DNA from: Sphingomonas sp. HITSZ_GF
Lineage (GTDB): Bacteria > Pseudomonadota > Alphaproteobacteria > Sphingomonadales > Sphingomonadaceae
Length of the DNA stretch: 64,000 nucleotides
Direction: 5' to 3'
Assembly: GCF_029543155.1 (NCBI RefSeq)
Contig: NZ_JARQXA010000001.1
Location: 434,001-498,000 of the forward strand
Shown: positions 15,181 to 24,603 of the stretch, piece after piece
Layout: every line of letters starts with the position of its first letter
Position numbering within the stretch: position 1 is the first letter of the stretch
Made by a program: the position numbers and the translations under genes
The notes under the pieces: model-generated
What the model was told of the DNA's origin: nothing
Database searches by the model: none
What the model saw: the letters and a program-made list of their open reading frames with translations, nothing else

Positions 15181-18123
15181 ATGCGACCCATGCCCGACGC
15201 CCTCCACCTCTACACCATCCCCCCGCACCGCGCCTTTGCCGATGCGCTGGCGAACGGGCTGATCCGGCGCTTTGGGGCCGACCCGATGGGCCTAGCCCGC
15301 GGCCTCGTCCTCCTCCCCAACAACCGCGCCAAGAAGGCGATCCAGGACGCGTTCGTCCGCGCCAGCGGCGGCGGCCTGCTCTTGCCGCGCCTCGTCGCGG
15401 TCGGCGATCCCGAGCTGGACGAAGCGGTGTTCGATGCCGCCGCCGACCCGGACCCCGTGCCCCCCGCGGTCTCGCCGCTCCAGCGCCAGCTCATCCTCGC
15501 TCGCCTCATCCAGCAGGCCGAGCCCCGCCACGATGCCGCCGAAGCCGTCCGCCTCGCCGGCGACCTTGCCGAGACGCTCGACCAGCTGCTCATCGAGGAG
15601 GTGCCGCCGCGCCGGCTCGCCGATCTGCAACTCGAAGGCGAACTACAGGGCCATTGGGACAAGTCGCTCCAGCTCTTCCGCATCGTCCTCGATCGCTGGC
15701 CGGCGGAGCTCGCCCGGCTCGGCCGCATCGATCTCGCCGATCGCCGCCGCCGGCTGATCGACAAGGTGGCGAAGCGCTGGCGGGCAGCTCCGCCCCAGGG
15801 TTTCGTCTGCGCCGCCGGCATCACCGCCAGCGCGCCCGCCATCGCCCGGCTCCAGCGCGTCGTCGCCGAGCTGCCCCAGGGCATGGTCGTCCTCCCCGAT
15901 CTCGCAATCTCGATCAGCGAGGCCGAATGGGACATGCTCGGTCCCCACGCGCCCGATCCGGCCACCGGCCGCCGCAAGCGCAACCTCGAGACCCACCCGC
16001 AATTCCACCTGAAATTGCTGCTCGAGCGGATGGGCGTCCACCGCGACGAGTTCGATCCCTGGATGTTCGCCAGCGAGCATGACGCGGCGCCTTCGCGCAG
16101 CAAGGCGATCGCCTCGGCGATGCAGCCGCCCGAACTCACCCATGGCTGGACCACGCTCCCCGAGCAGGAGCGCCGGCTGGGCGGCGTCCGCGTCCTCGAA
16201 GTCGCCACGCCCGCGGAGGAAGCCCAGGCCATCGCGCTGGCGCTCCGCCAGGTGCTGGAAACTCCCGAGCGCACCGCGGCCCTCGTCACCCCCGATCGCG
16301 CGCTCGCCCGCCGCGTCGCCGCCCACTGCGCCCGCTGGGGCATCGCCGTGGACGATTCCGCCGGCCAGCCGCTGTCGATCCTGCCGCCCGGCACCTTGCT
16401 GCTCGCGCTCGCCGATGCCGCCGCCCAGCGCTTCGCCCCGCTGCCGCTGCTGACGCTGCTCAAGCACCCGCTGGTGATGCCCGAGGCGCGCACCCTGTGG
16501 CTCGATGGCGCCCGCCTGCTCGATCGCGCGCTGCGCGGGCCCCGGCCGGCGCCCGATCTCGCCGGCATCGACCGCCATCTGGCGGAGCAGGAGGGCAGGG
16601 ACGGGCCGCTGCGCAAGGCGGCACAAGCCTGGTGGCCCGAGGCGAAGGCGCTGCTCGTCCCGCTCGAAGCCGCCTTCGCCGCCGGCACCCAGCCGATCCC
16701 ACAGCTCCTCGCCGCGTTGCGCGAAGCCGCCCAAGCGCTTGGCGGAGACGCGCTGTGGAGCCGCGCCGAGGGCCGTGCCGCCGCGACCCTGCTCGACGAT
16801 CTCGAACGCGAAGCCGCGGACGGCCCCCAGCGCGCCGATCCGGACACGCTTGCCCCGATGCTGCGCACGCTGATGGACGGCATCGCGGTGCGCCCGCCCC
16901 AGGGCGGTCATCCGCGCCTCGCCATTCTCGGCCAGCTCGAAGCCCGCCTCCAGACCGCCGACCTGATGATCCTCTCCGGGCTCAACGAAGGCGTCTGGCC
17001 GGCGCTGCCCGCACCCGATCCTTGGCTCGCCCCGCGCATCCGCGCCGAGCTCGATCTGCCCGGCCTCGAACGCCGCATCGGCCTTGCCGCGCACGATCTG
17101 GCCGGCGCGCTCGGTGCCCCCGAAGTGCTACTCACCCGCGCCCGGCGCGACGCCACCGCGCCTACGATCGCCTCGCGCTTCTGGCTCCGCCTCGAAGCCT
17201 TGTCCGGTGGCCTCGATCGCGCGCCCGATCTTGCCGCCTGGGTTCGCGCAATCGACAATCCTGGCGTCCATGAATACGCCAAACAACCTGCGCCAAGGCC
17301 TCCGGTGGAAGCGCGCCCCAAGGCGATCTCGGTCACCGAAGTCGATCGCCTCAAGGCCGATCCCTATGCCTTTTACGCGCGCCGCATGCTCAAGCTTGCA
17401 CCGCTCGATCCGGTCGATGCCGATCCCAGCGCGGCGTGGCGCGGCACGGCGGTACACGATGTTCTTCAGAAATGGTTTGAACTCGATAATTGCGATCCGG
17501 CCAGGCTCCGCGCCCGGGCCGAGGCGATGCTGGTCGACGAGCGCACCCATCCGATGATGCGCGCGCTCTGGCAGCCGCGCCTGATGGAAGCGATCGACTG
17601 GATTGCCCGCCAGATCGCCGAGAACCCGGATCGCAAGGTGCTCGCGGTCGAGCTCGACGGCGACGTGGAGTTCGAGGGCGTCAAGCTGCGCGGCAAGTTC
17701 GATCGCATCGATCGCCTGCCCGATGGCAGCCTCGCGATCATCGACTACAAGACCGGCCAGCCCCCCAGCACCCGCGCCGTCCGCGCCGGGTTCAGCCTGC
17801 AATTGGGCCTGCTCGGGCTGATCGCCGAGCGGGGCGGGTTCAAGGATATCGACGGCATGGCCCGCGCCTTCGAATATTGGTCGCTCGCCCGCTCCCCGCG
17901 CACCGGCGGCTTCGGCTATGTCGACAGTCCCGTCGATCCGAAGAAGAAGGAGCCGATCCCGGCGGAGGAATTCGTCGACCTTGCCGCGCACCATTTCGGC
18001 GAGGCGGTGCGGATGTGGCTGACGGGCGACGAACCCTTCACCGCCAAGCTCCACCCCGAATATGCGCCCTACGCCGAATACGACCAGCTGATGCGGCTCG
18101 ACGAATGGTATGGCCGTGAGTGA
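15181..18123 (+). CDS. addB: AddB subunit of the AddAB helicase-nuclease
   Basis: 980-residue AddB of the alphaproteobacterial type. The N-terminal part (VLLPNNRAKKAIQDAF) is the degenerate helicase half, and the C-terminal part carries a PD-(D/E)XK nuclease with LAIIDYKTGQPPST near residue 855. With AddA it resects double-strand breaks and hands 3' ends to RecA. The gene follows a REP palindrome and precedes addA on the same strand, although a 377-base repeat-filled gap separates them. ATG at 15181 is used; ATG at 15190 (MPDALHLY) is equally possible, and neither has a strong ribosome site. Confidence 0.93.
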   Translation: MRPMPDALHLYTIPPHRAFADALANGLIRRFGADPMGLARGLVLLPNNRAKKAIQDAFVRASGGGLLLPRLVAVGDPELDEAVFDAAADPDPVPPAVSPLQRQLILARLIQQAEPRHDAAEAVRLAGDLAETLDQLLIEEVPPRRLADLQLEGELQGHWDKSLQLFRIVLDRWPAELARLGRIDLADRRRRLIDKVAKRWRAAPPQGFVCAAGITASAPAIARLQRVVAELPQGMVVLPDLAISISEAEWDMLGPHAPDPATGRRKRNLETHPQFHLKLLLERMGVHRDEFDPWMFASEHDAAPSRSKAIASAMQPPELTHGWTTLPEQERRLGGVRVLEVATPAEEAQAIALALRQVLETPERTAALVTPDRALARRVAAHCARWGIAVDDSAGQPLSILPPGTLLLALADAAAQRFAPLPLLTLLKHPLVMPEARTLWLDGARLLDRALRGPRPAPDLAGIDRHLAEQEGRDGPLRKAAQAWWPEAKALLVPLEAAFAAGTQPIPQLLAALREAAQALGGDALWSRAEGRAAATLLDDLEREAADGPQRADPDTLAPMLRTLMDGIAVRPPQGGHPRLAILGQLEARLQTADLMILSGLNEGVWPALPAPDPWLAPRIRAELDLPGLERRIGLAAHDLAGALGAPEVLLTRARRDATAPTIASRFWLRLEALSGGLDRAPDLAAWVRAIDNPGVHEYAKQPAPRPPVEARPKAISVTEVDRLKADPYAFYARRMLKLAPLDPVDADPSAAWRGTAVHDVLQKWFELDNCDPARLRARAEAMLVDERTHPMMRALWQPRLMEAIDWIARQIAENPDRKVLAVELDGDVEFEGVKLRGKFDRIDRLPDGSLAIIDYKTGQPPSTRAVRAGFSLQLGLLGLIAERGGFKDIDGMARAFEYWSLARSPRTGGFGYVDSPVDPKKKEPIPAEEFVDLAAHHFGEAVRMWLTGDEPFTAKLHPEYAPYAEYDQLMRLDEWYGRE

Positions 18124-18177
18124 GGTTCGGCTCGCCGTGAAGGGAGCGCGCGCCCCCGCGCCGTTGTCCTTCTTTTA

Positions 18178-18270
18178 CCCCGGCGAAGGCCGGGGGCCAG
18201 TCTCGGCGTGCGCGGCGAAGGCGCGCCAGGGCGCGCGACTTTCAAGTCTGGGCCCCGGCCTGCGCCGGGG
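18178..18270. repeat. REP-like inverted repeat, unit 1 of 3 between addB and addA
   Basis: CCCCGGCGAAGGCCGGGG at the left and CCCCGGCCTGCGCCGGGG at the right form outer arms, with CCAG...CTGG flanks pointing inward. The spacer holds a second GC-rich hairpin (GGCGCGCCAGGGCGCGC). First of three palindromic units that fill the 377-base addB-addA gap. Confidence 0.8.
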
Positions 18271-18302
18271 AAAGGCTGGGCTCGATCACCGACTTCTTCA
18301 CT

Positions 18303-18381
18303 GTTCCCCGGCGAAAGCCGGGGCCCAGGGTTTTTCTGCCGGCTCGCTTGTGGCCGTGGGGCCCGGCGTTCGCCGGGGAAC
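18303..18381. repeat. REP-like inverted repeat, unit 2 of 3 between addB and addA
   Basis: GTTCCCCGGCGAAAGCCGGG at the left is answered by GCCCGGCGTTCGCCGGGGAAC at the right. It resembles unit 1 but is a distinct subtype (GTTCCCC ends). No coding frame with family features is seen in this unit. Confidence 0.82.
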
Positions 18382-18402
18382 AGCAGCACCTCAATCCTAC
18401 AA

Positions 18403-18491
18403 CCGTCATTCCCGCGAAGGCGGGGATCCAGGGTTACTCTGCCCGTCCAGTACTGCTTGGCTCTGGATCCCCGCCTTCGCGGGGATGACGG
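18403..18491. repeat. REP-like inverted repeat, unit 3 of 3, abutting the addA start
   Basis: Left arm CCGTCATTCCCGCGAAGGCG (on to ATCCAG) and right arm CTGGATCCCCGCCTTCGCGG (on to ATGACGG) are complementary. The right end is 9 bases from the addA ATG, so the only GGA available as ribosome site (18489-18493 region) lies at the edge of the palindrome. Confidence 0.85.
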
Positions 18492-18500
18492 AACTAGAAA

Positions 18501-21500
18501 ATGTCTGAAGTCCGTCAGCTCCATCCCCTGAAGGGTAACCAGAGCCGAGCGAGCGACCCGGAGCGCCATATCTGGCTGTCTGCGTCCGCAGGCACCGGCA
18601 AGACGCAGGTCTTGGCTGCACGGGTCTGGCGGTTGCTGCTGCACGGCACCGACCCTGGCGCGATCCTTTGCCTCACCTTCACCAAAGCAGGCGCGGCTGA
18701 GATGTCGGAACGCGTCACCAGCCGCCTCGCTAGATGGGTGCGAATCGACGAAAGTAGCCTGCGTGCCGACCTCGCTTCGCTGGGCGAGACTGCGACAGAG
18801 CAGATGATCGGCAAGGCCCGCCAGCTCTTCGCCAAGGTGCTCGATGCGCCCGGTGGCGGCATCCGCATCCAGACGATCCACAGCTTCTGCCAGTCGCTGC
18901 TCGCCGCCTTCCCGATGGAAGCGGGCCTCGTTCCCGGCTTCCGCCCGCTCGACCAGCGCGAAGAGGCCGTGCTGGCCCGCGAAGCGCTCGCCGAGATGCT
19001 CGTCGATGCCGAGCGCGAACATCGGGATTGGGTCGTGGATGCAGTCGGCGCGCTGTCGCTGCGGCTGGGGGAGGGCAAGGCCGAGGATTTCCTCAAGGCC
19101 TGTGCCAGGGAAAGGGAGTCGCTGTCCCAGCTTCCGCTGCTGATCCAGCCCTATCTGCGCGAAGCGCTCGGGCTTCCTCTGGGAGACATCGACGCCGAGA
19201 TCACCCGCCGCTGCGCCGACGATCAGTTCGATCTCGGAAGCTTGCGCGCGCTGACGATCATGAACGCCGATTGGGGCACGGGCAGGGGCCTGGAGCGCGC
19301 CGATATCGCCGCCGCCTGGCTGTCGAGGAGCCCCGAAGCCCGCGCCGCCGGCCTCGCGGATCTCCACGGTATCTGGGCCACCGCCAAGGGCGAGCCGCGC
19401 TCCTTCGGCAAGGGCCAGGCGCCGCAGGAGCCGGCCTATGCCGATTATGCGATGCGCCTGTTCGAGAGTTGCTCGCAGCTGCTCGGCATGAAGACCCAGG
19501 CCGCATACGCCGATCTGCTAGCCCGCGGGCTTGAGGCAGGCCGCGTCTATGCCAAGACCTATGCCCAGGCCAAGCGCCGCCTCGGCGCGGTCGATTTCAA
19601 CGATCTGATCCACCGCACCGTTGCGCTGCTCGCCGAGCCCGGCATGGGCGAGTGGGTGCGCTACAAGCTCGATCAGGCGACCGAGCATGTCCTGATCGAC
19701 GAGGCGCAGGATACCAATCCGCAGCAATGGCAGATCGTCGCCGCGATCGCCGACGAGTTCTTCGTCGGCGAGGGCGTTCGAGCCACGACGATGCGCACGC
19801 TGTTCACCGTCGGCGACTACAAGCAGGCGATTTTCGGCTTCCAGGGCACCGATCCGATCTTCTTCCGTGCCGCGTTCGAACGCTTCCTCCGCTTGTCCAG
19901 GGTCGAGGCCGATCCCGATTACGAATTCGACGAGGGCAAGCCCGAGCCGCGTGAGGTCGAGGAGTTGTCGCTCACCCACAGCTTCCGCTCGACTCGCCCG
20001 GTGCTCGAGTTCGTCGACGCCGCGCTCGGCGTCTTGCCGCTGCCGGGCATGGGCGAGCTTTCGGACCGCGAGGAGCATGCCAGCGAAGTGCCCGGCCCGG
20101 GCAGCGTAACGCTCTGGCCGCCGGTCACCGAAGGCGGCAGCGAGGCGGACGAAGAGGAATGGGTTAGCGATGCCACTCGCAAGCTTGCCGGCGACATCGC
20201 CAAGGCGATCAAGGGCTGGATCGGCACGCTCCCGCTGGAGAGCAAGGGCCGCATGCTTGCGCCCGAGGATGTGATGATCCTGGTCAAGCGCCGCGGCGAA
20301 CTGGCATCGTTGATCGTCGCCCGCTTGTATGCCGAGGGCGTGCCGGTGGCGGGCGTCGATCGCCTGCGGCTGAACGCGCCGCTGGCGGTGCAGGACCTGC
20401 TCGCCGCGATCCGCTTCGCGCTTCAGCCCGAGGACGATCTGTCGCTTGCTTCACTGCTGGTCTCGCCGCTGATCGGGTGGAGCCAGCAGGAGCTACTGGA
20501 CGCTGCGGTCCGCGATGTTGGCGGGCTCTGGCGGCACCTGCGGCGGACCCAGCCGGAGGAGCGGCTGGCGCCGCTCTACGCGCTGCTTGCCCGTGCCGAT
20601 ATCGCGACACCCTATCGCTTCCTCGAGGAAATTCTCTCCGGGCCGCTCGATGGCCGCCGCAAGCTGCTCCGCCGGCTGGGGGAGGAGGCGCGCGATCCGA
20701 TCGAGGAGCTGCTCAACGCGACGCTCAACTTCGAGAAGACCGCGACGCCGTCGTTGCAGCGCTTCCTCGACTGGTTCGATCGCGGCGATGTCGAGATCGT
20801 CCGCGATGCCGCCCAGCCGCAAGGGGCGGTGCGGGTGATGACGGCGCACGGCGCCAAGGGGCTGCAGGCGCCCCTGGTCATCCTCGCCGATGCCACGGTC
20901 GACCCCACACGTTCCCCGCGCGACTTTCTGGGTTGGGAAGTGTCTGAAGCGTCCGGAAAGCTGCCGATCTTCCGGCCCCGGTCCTCTGAGCGGGGTGCCC
21001 TGGCCGACGTCATCGAAGCAGCCGATGCGCGCGAACTTAGCGAGCATTGGCGTCTGTTCTACGTCGCCGCCACCCGCGCCGAGGAAAAACTGGTCGTCGC
21101 TGGGGCTTTAGGCCCCATGGCCAAGGGCATGCCCCCGGCGAAGAGCTGGTACGCCGCCAGTGCCGCCGCGCTCGACGCGCTCGGCGTGCCCGAGGGAGAA
21201 GTGCGCGAATTCAGGGGCTTGAACCCCCAGCCGCCGGTGGCGTCGAGGCCGCGCCCTGCCGAGATCACGGCCGAGGTTGCGGTCCTGCCCGGCTGGGCCC
21301 GGCGCCCGGCGCCCGAGGAAGCCAGTCCGCCGCGCCCCCTCGCGCCCTCGTCGCTGGGTGACGATGCCGTTGCCGATCCGCCTCCCACCCCGGCGATGCG
21401 CGCCGCTGCCGAGCGCGGCCGGCTCCTCCACGCGCTTTTCGAGCGATTGCCGTCGGTTAGCCCCGCCGATCGCCCTGCCGCCGCCGAGCGCTGGCTGGCC

Positions 21501-21938
21501 GGGGCAGGGGGCGTGGCCGACCCCGCCCTTCGCGCCGAGCTGTCCGGCGCCGCGCTGGCGGTGACCGAGGACTCGCGCTTTTCCGCGCTGTTCGGCCCCG
21601 ATTCGCTCGGCGAGGCGCCGATCGCCGCGGTGGTGGGCGAGGGGCTGGTCGTCTCGGGCACGGTCGATAGGCTGGTGGTGACCGACAGCCATGTCCGGGT
21701 GATCGACTTCAAGACCGGCCGCCGCGCGCCGGCCAGCCTCGAGGCGATCCCGCCCTATCATCTCCGCCAGATGGCCGCCTATGCCGCCGCGCTGGCGGTC
21801 ATCTTCCCTGGGCGTACGGTCGAGGCGGGGCTGCTCTATGCGGCAGGCCCCGTCCTCCACCTGCTGCCCCCGGATTTGCTCGCTGCGCACAAGCCCGGCT
21901 TGTTGCCGATGGAGCAAAGCTTGGGCTCGCGCGCTTGA
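18501..21938 (+). CDS. addA: AddA subunit of the AddAB helicase-nuclease
   Basis: 1145-residue UvrD-like helicase with a C-terminal nuclease. Walker A is LSASAGTGKTQVLAAR near residue 27, followed by ILCLTFTKAGAAEMSERV, the Walker B VLIDEAQDTNPQQW near residue 398, motif III FTVGDYKQAIFGFQG, motif VI region LFYVAATRAEEKL, and the nuclease DFKTGRRAPAS near residue 1070. It is the motor and nuclease partner of AddB in recombinational repair. ATG at 18501 is supported by the immediate MSEVRQLHPLKGNQSRA sequence. trxA follows in the same direction after 54 bases. Confidence 0.96.
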   Translation: MSEVRQLHPLKGNQSRASDPERHIWLSASAGTGKTQVLAARVWRLLLHGTDPGAILCLTFTKAGAAEMSERVTSRLARWVRIDESSLRADLASLGETATEQMIGKARQLFAKVLDAPGGGIRIQTIHSFCQSLLAAFPMEAGLVPGFRPLDQREEAVLAREALAEMLVDAEREHRDWVVDAVGALSLRLGEGKAEDFLKACARERESLSQLPLLIQPYLREALGLPLGDIDAEITRRCADDQFDLGSLRALTIMNADWGTGRGLERADIAAAWLSRSPEARAAGLADLHGIWATAKGEPRSFGKGQAPQEPAYADYAMRLFESCSQLLGMKTQAAYADLLARGLEAGRVYAKTYAQAKRRLGAVDFNDLIHRTVALLAEPGMGEWVRYKLDQATEHVLIDEAQDTNPQQWQIVAAIADEFFVGEGVRATTMRTLFTVGDYKQAIFGFQGTDPIFFRAAFERFLRLSRVEADPDYEFDEGKPEPREVEELSLTHSFRSTRPVLEFVDAALGVLPLPGMGELSDREEHASEVPGPGSVTLWPPVTEGGSEADEEEWVSDATRKLAGDIAKAIKGWIGTLPLESKGRMLAPEDVMILVKRRGELASLIVARLYAEGVPVAGVDRLRLNAPLAVQDLLAAIRFALQPEDDLSLASLLVSPLIGWSQQELLDAAVRDVGGLWRHLRRTQPEERLAPLYALLARADIATPYRFLEEILSGPLDGRRKLLRRLGEEARDPIEELLNATLNFEKTATPSLQRFLDWFDRGDVEIVRDAAQPQGAVRVMTAHGAKGLQAPLVILADATVDPTRSPRDFLGWEVSEASGKLPIFRPRSSERGALADVIEAADARELSEHWRLFYVAATRAEEKLVVAGALGPMAKGMPPAKSWYAASAAALDALGVPEGEVREFRGLNPQPPVASRPRPAEITAEVAVLPGWARRPAPEEASPPRPLAPSSLGDDAVADPPPTPAMRAAAERGRLLHALFERLPSVSPADRPAAAERWLAGAGGVADPALRAELSGAALAVTEDSRFSALFGPDSLGEAPIAAVVGEGLVVSGTVDRLVVTDSHVRVIDFKTGRRAPASLEAIPPYHLRQMAAYAAALAVIFPGRTVEAGLLYAAGPVLHLLPPDLLAAHKPGLLPMEQSLGSRA

Positions 21939-21992
21939 CCCGGCGAGGTCGCATCATAGATTAGCCCCAACATCGTATCAGGAGTTCTACCC

Positions 21993-22313
21993 ATGGCCAC
22001 CAAGGCGACCACCGACGCCAGCTTTTCCGCAGACGTGCTCGAGGCCGGCAAGCCCGTCCTCGTCGATTTCTGGGCGGAATGGTGCGGGCCGTGCAAGATG
22101 ATCGCTCCCGCGCTCGAGGAGCTGGCCGAGGAGCTGGCCGATCAGGTGCAGATCATCAAGATCGACATCGACGAGAACCCCGATGCTCCCACCAAGTACG
22201 GCGTGCGCGGCATCCCCACGATGATTCTGTTCAAGGACGGCCAGCCCGCCGCCACCCAGGTCGGCGCGATGCCCAAGAATGGCATCAAGAAGTGGCTGGA
22301 GAGCGCGCTCTAA
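21993..22313 (+). CDS. trxA: thioredoxin TrxA
   Basis: 106-residue cytoplasmic thioredoxin. The redox motif is in DFWAEWCGPCKMIAPAL, followed by the cis-Pro loop VRGIPTMILFKDG. It keeps cytoplasmic protein thiols reduced and supplies electrons to ribonucleotide reductase and PAPS reductase. It is last in the run that began with the divL-like gene. Its TAA overlaps the stop codon of the convergent GFA gene, leaving no room for a terminator between them. Confidence 0.98.
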   Translation: MATKATTDASFSADVLEAGKPVLVDFWAEWCGPCKMIAPALEELAEELADQVQIIKIDIDENPDAPTKYGVRGIPTMILFKDGQPAATQVGAMPKNGIKKWLESAL

Positions 22314-22717
22314 GCGCTGCCTGATTCCCGGCGCGAGCGGGGGTGGCGCGGCAGGTCGTCGCCGGCCTCCGCCCAGCCGATCCGGCTCTCGTAGAAGATG
22401 TGGAAGCCCGGCCGCACGCGGCCGGGCTCATCCAGCGTCGCCAGGCTGAAATCCACCGTGGTGGCGCCCTTGTCCTGCATCAGCAGCGGCGTTCCGCAGT
22501 GCGTGCAGAAGCGGCGCTCACCGGTCTCGCTGGAGGCGACGCTGCCGACTAGGTCTGCGCCCGCCAGCAGTACGAAATCCGCGACTGGCACAGTGGCGAA
22601 GGCCATGGCCGGACTACCCGAGTTCAGCTGGCACGTACGACAATGGCACCAGCCCGCGTCGGTGGGTTCGGAAGCCAGCCGGTAGCGGATGCCACCGCAA
22701 AGGCAGCCGCCCTCCAT
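22310..22717 (-). CDS. GFA family zinc-binding protein
   Basis: 135-residue protein of the GFA (glutathione-dependent formaldehyde-activating enzyme-like) family. The cysteine clusters GGCLCGGIRY, WCHCRTCQLNSGSPAMAF and FCTHCGTPLL are the zinc ligands of the fold. Most members have no proven substrate, so formaldehyde chemistry should not be assumed. ATG at 22717 begins right before the first cluster. It lies 17 bases after argJ on the same strand, so it is probably co-transcribed with argJ. Confidence 0.88.
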   Translation of the reverse strand: MEGGCLCGGIRYRLASEPTDAGWCHCRTCQLNSGSPAMAFATVPVADFVLLAGADLVGSVASSETGERRFCTHCGTPLLMQDKGATTVDFSLATLDEPGRVRPGFHIFYESRIGWAEAGDDLPRHPRSRRESGSA

Positions 22718-22734
22718 GCCCGGCTGCACCAATC

Positions 22735-23961
22735 TCAGCTCCGGTAGTCGGCGTTGATCGAGATGTACCCGTGGGTCAGGTCGCAGGTCCACACGGTGGC
22801 GCGGCCTTCGCCCAGGCCCAGCTCGACCCCGACCTCGATCTCGCGGCCCTTGAGATGCGCGGCGACCGGGGCCTCGTCATAGCCTTCCACCGCCAGCCCG
22901 TCGCGCGCCACCTGGGTGGCGCCGAAGCGGATGGCGAGTCTGTCGCGCTCGGCGGGTTCGCCGGCCTTGCCCACGGCCATGACGACACGGCCCCAATTGG
23001 CGTCCTCGCCGGCGATCGCGGTCTTCACCAGCGGCGAATTGGCGATCGACATGGCGATGCGATGCGCGCTTGCGTCGCTCTCGGCGCCTTCCACGGTGAT
23101 CTCGATCAGCTTTTGCGCGCCTTCGCCGTCGCGCACGACGAGCTGGGCGAGCTGGTGGCAGACGTCCTGCAGTGCGGCGCGGAAGGCGTCGGCGCCGTCG
23201 TCCTCGTCGCTGGCGATCGTAGCATTGCCCGCGGCGCCGGTGGCGAAGGCGAGCACGGTGTCGCTGGTCGAGGTGTCGCCGTCGACGGTGATGCACGAAA
23301 AGGTCCTGCCGTTGGCGTCGCTCAGTGCTGCCTGCAGGAAGCCGGGATCGACCGCGGCATCGGTGAAGAGGAAGCCGAGCATCGTCGCCATGTCCGGGGC
23401 GATCATGCCCGATCCCTTGATGATGCCGATCAGGTTGACCGTCTTGCCGCCGATCACCGCCTGCGCGGTCGCGCCCTTGGTGAAGGTATCGGTGGTCATG
23501 ATCGTCGCGGCGGCGTCTTCCCAGCTGCACGGCTCGGCGGTGAAGGCGGCGTCGAGGCCCGCTTCGGCCTTGTCGATCGGCAGCGGCACGCCGATCACCC
23601 CGGTCGAGGAGACGAACACGTCCGACGGCTGGCAGTTCAGATGCGCGGCGGCGCGGGCGGCGATCGCCTCCACCGCGGCGCGGCCGCGATTGCCGGTGAA
23701 CGCGTTCGAGTTGCCGGCATTGACCACCAGCGCACGCGCCTGGCCGAGCGGCAGCGCCTTGCGGCACCATTCCACCTCGGGCGAGGGGCATTTGCTGTTG
23801 GTCAGCACGCCCGCCACCGTGGTGCCCGGCGCCAGCTCGATGAAGGTCAGGTCGCAGCGGTCCCAGTTCTTGTAGCGCGCCCGCGCCACGCGGGTGGTGA
23901 CGCCGGAAATCGCTGGAATGGCGGGGAAGGGCAGCGCGAGCGGGGAGCGTTCGATGGACAT
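22735..23961 (-). CDS. argJ: bifunctional ornithine acetyltransferase/N-acetylglutamate synthase ArgJ
   Basis: 408-residue ArgJ, which recycles the acetyl group from N-acetylornithine to glutamate in arginine synthesis. The self-cleavage site is visible in KGSGMIAPDMATMLGFL: the precursor is cut between Ala and Thr, and the new N-terminal Thr is the nucleophile. VVNAGNSNAFTGNRG and the C-terminal HGYISINADYRS also match. ATG at 23961 (MSIERSPLALPFP) is chosen; the open frame runs about 200 bases further upstream without family sequence. Bifunctional versus monofunctional activity cannot be told from sequence alone. Confidence 0.95.
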   Translation of the reverse strand: MSIERSPLALPFPAIPAISGVTTRVARARYKNWDRCDLTFIELAPGTTVAGVLTNSKCPSPEVEWCRKALPLGQARALVVNAGNSNAFTGNRGRAAVEAIAARAAAHLNCQPSDVFVSSTGVIGVPLPIDKAEAGLDAAFTAEPCSWEDAAATIMTTDTFTKGATAQAVIGGKTVNLIGIIKGSGMIAPDMATMLGFLFTDAAVDPGFLQAALSDANGRTFSCITVDGDTSTSDTVLAFATGAAGNATIASDEDDGADAFRAALQDVCHQLAQLVVRDGEGAQKLIEITVEGAESDASAHRIAMSIANSPLVKTAIAGEDANWGRVVMAVGKAGEPAERDRLAIRFGATQVARDGLAVEGYDEAPVAAHLKGREIEVGVELGLGEGRATVWTCDLTHGYISINADYRS

Positions 23962-24152
23962 GGGCGGACCTGTTGCTAAGCTGGCGACCGCTTCGGGCAA
24001 GCGGGGGGAAAGATCAATTGCTTTCGGCGGCCATGGCGGTGCTCTTGCCGCCCCGTTGCAGCGGTCCGGCGCGCTAACCTGCGCGATGCGTGGACTTCCT
24101 TCGCGCCGATGATACCAAGGATGCAGGTCGCTTCTGACTTGAAAGGCTTTCC

Positions 24153-24449
24153 ATGATTCTCGCAACCCTGCTGGCGCTGGCCGGCCAGTCCGCTTCCGCT
24201 CCGATCATGACGATCACCGTGCAGAAGCTGCCCGCCAGCTACACCTCGGCGCCGATCGTCCATCTCGATTTCGACAAGAAGGGCGCAGTCACGGCCTGCA
24301 CGCTCGAGCAGTCGAGCGGCAGCCCGGGCATCGACAAGGTTGCCTGCCAGCAGGTGCAGACGATCAAGCTGCCGGTCGAGGGTGGCAAGGCGCCGGCATC
24401 GCGCTCGGCTGCCGTGGAATTCGTCACCGGCGGTGCGCCGGGCAAGTGA
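24153..24449 (+). CDS. small exported protein with TonB C-terminal-like segment
   Basis: 98-residue protein. A short hydrophobic N terminus, MILATLLALAGQSASA, is a probable signal peptide. The rest, notably VHLDFDKKGAVTACTLEQSS followed by GIDKVACQQVQ, has the pattern of the TonB C-terminal domain (strand, Gly turn, SSG, Asp, paired Cys). There is no N-terminal anchor or Pro-rich spacer, so it is not a full TonB. The function is unknown; a periplasmic protein that binds TonB boxes is one possibility. It is divergent from argJ. Confidence 0.6.
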   Translation: MILATLLALAGQSASAPIMTITVQKLPASYTSAPIVHLDFDKKGAVTACTLEQSSGSPGIDKVACQQVQTIKLPVEGGKAPASRSAAVEFVTGGAPGK

Positions 24450-24603
24450 TCTGCGCGGGCCCGGGCGCCCTGCGCGCGGGCCCGCACCGCCCTGTGACAG
24501 GCGGAAAATTCGCTTTCGATTGGACGAAGCCGATCGGAATTACTATGTCGCCGAAGCACGTCCCCGCGTTCTGGGGCGCCTAGGGCATTTGCGAGCTTCG
24601 TTT

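Noticed and set aside
18178..18491. Tandem repeats considered as a CRISPR array
   Set aside because: Units are long palindromes of differing sequence, not identical short repeats with uniform unique spacers, and no cas gene is near.
24451..24486. GC-rich hairpin after the TonB_C-like gene as a terminator
   Set aside because: The arms pair poorly out of register and no T-run follows.
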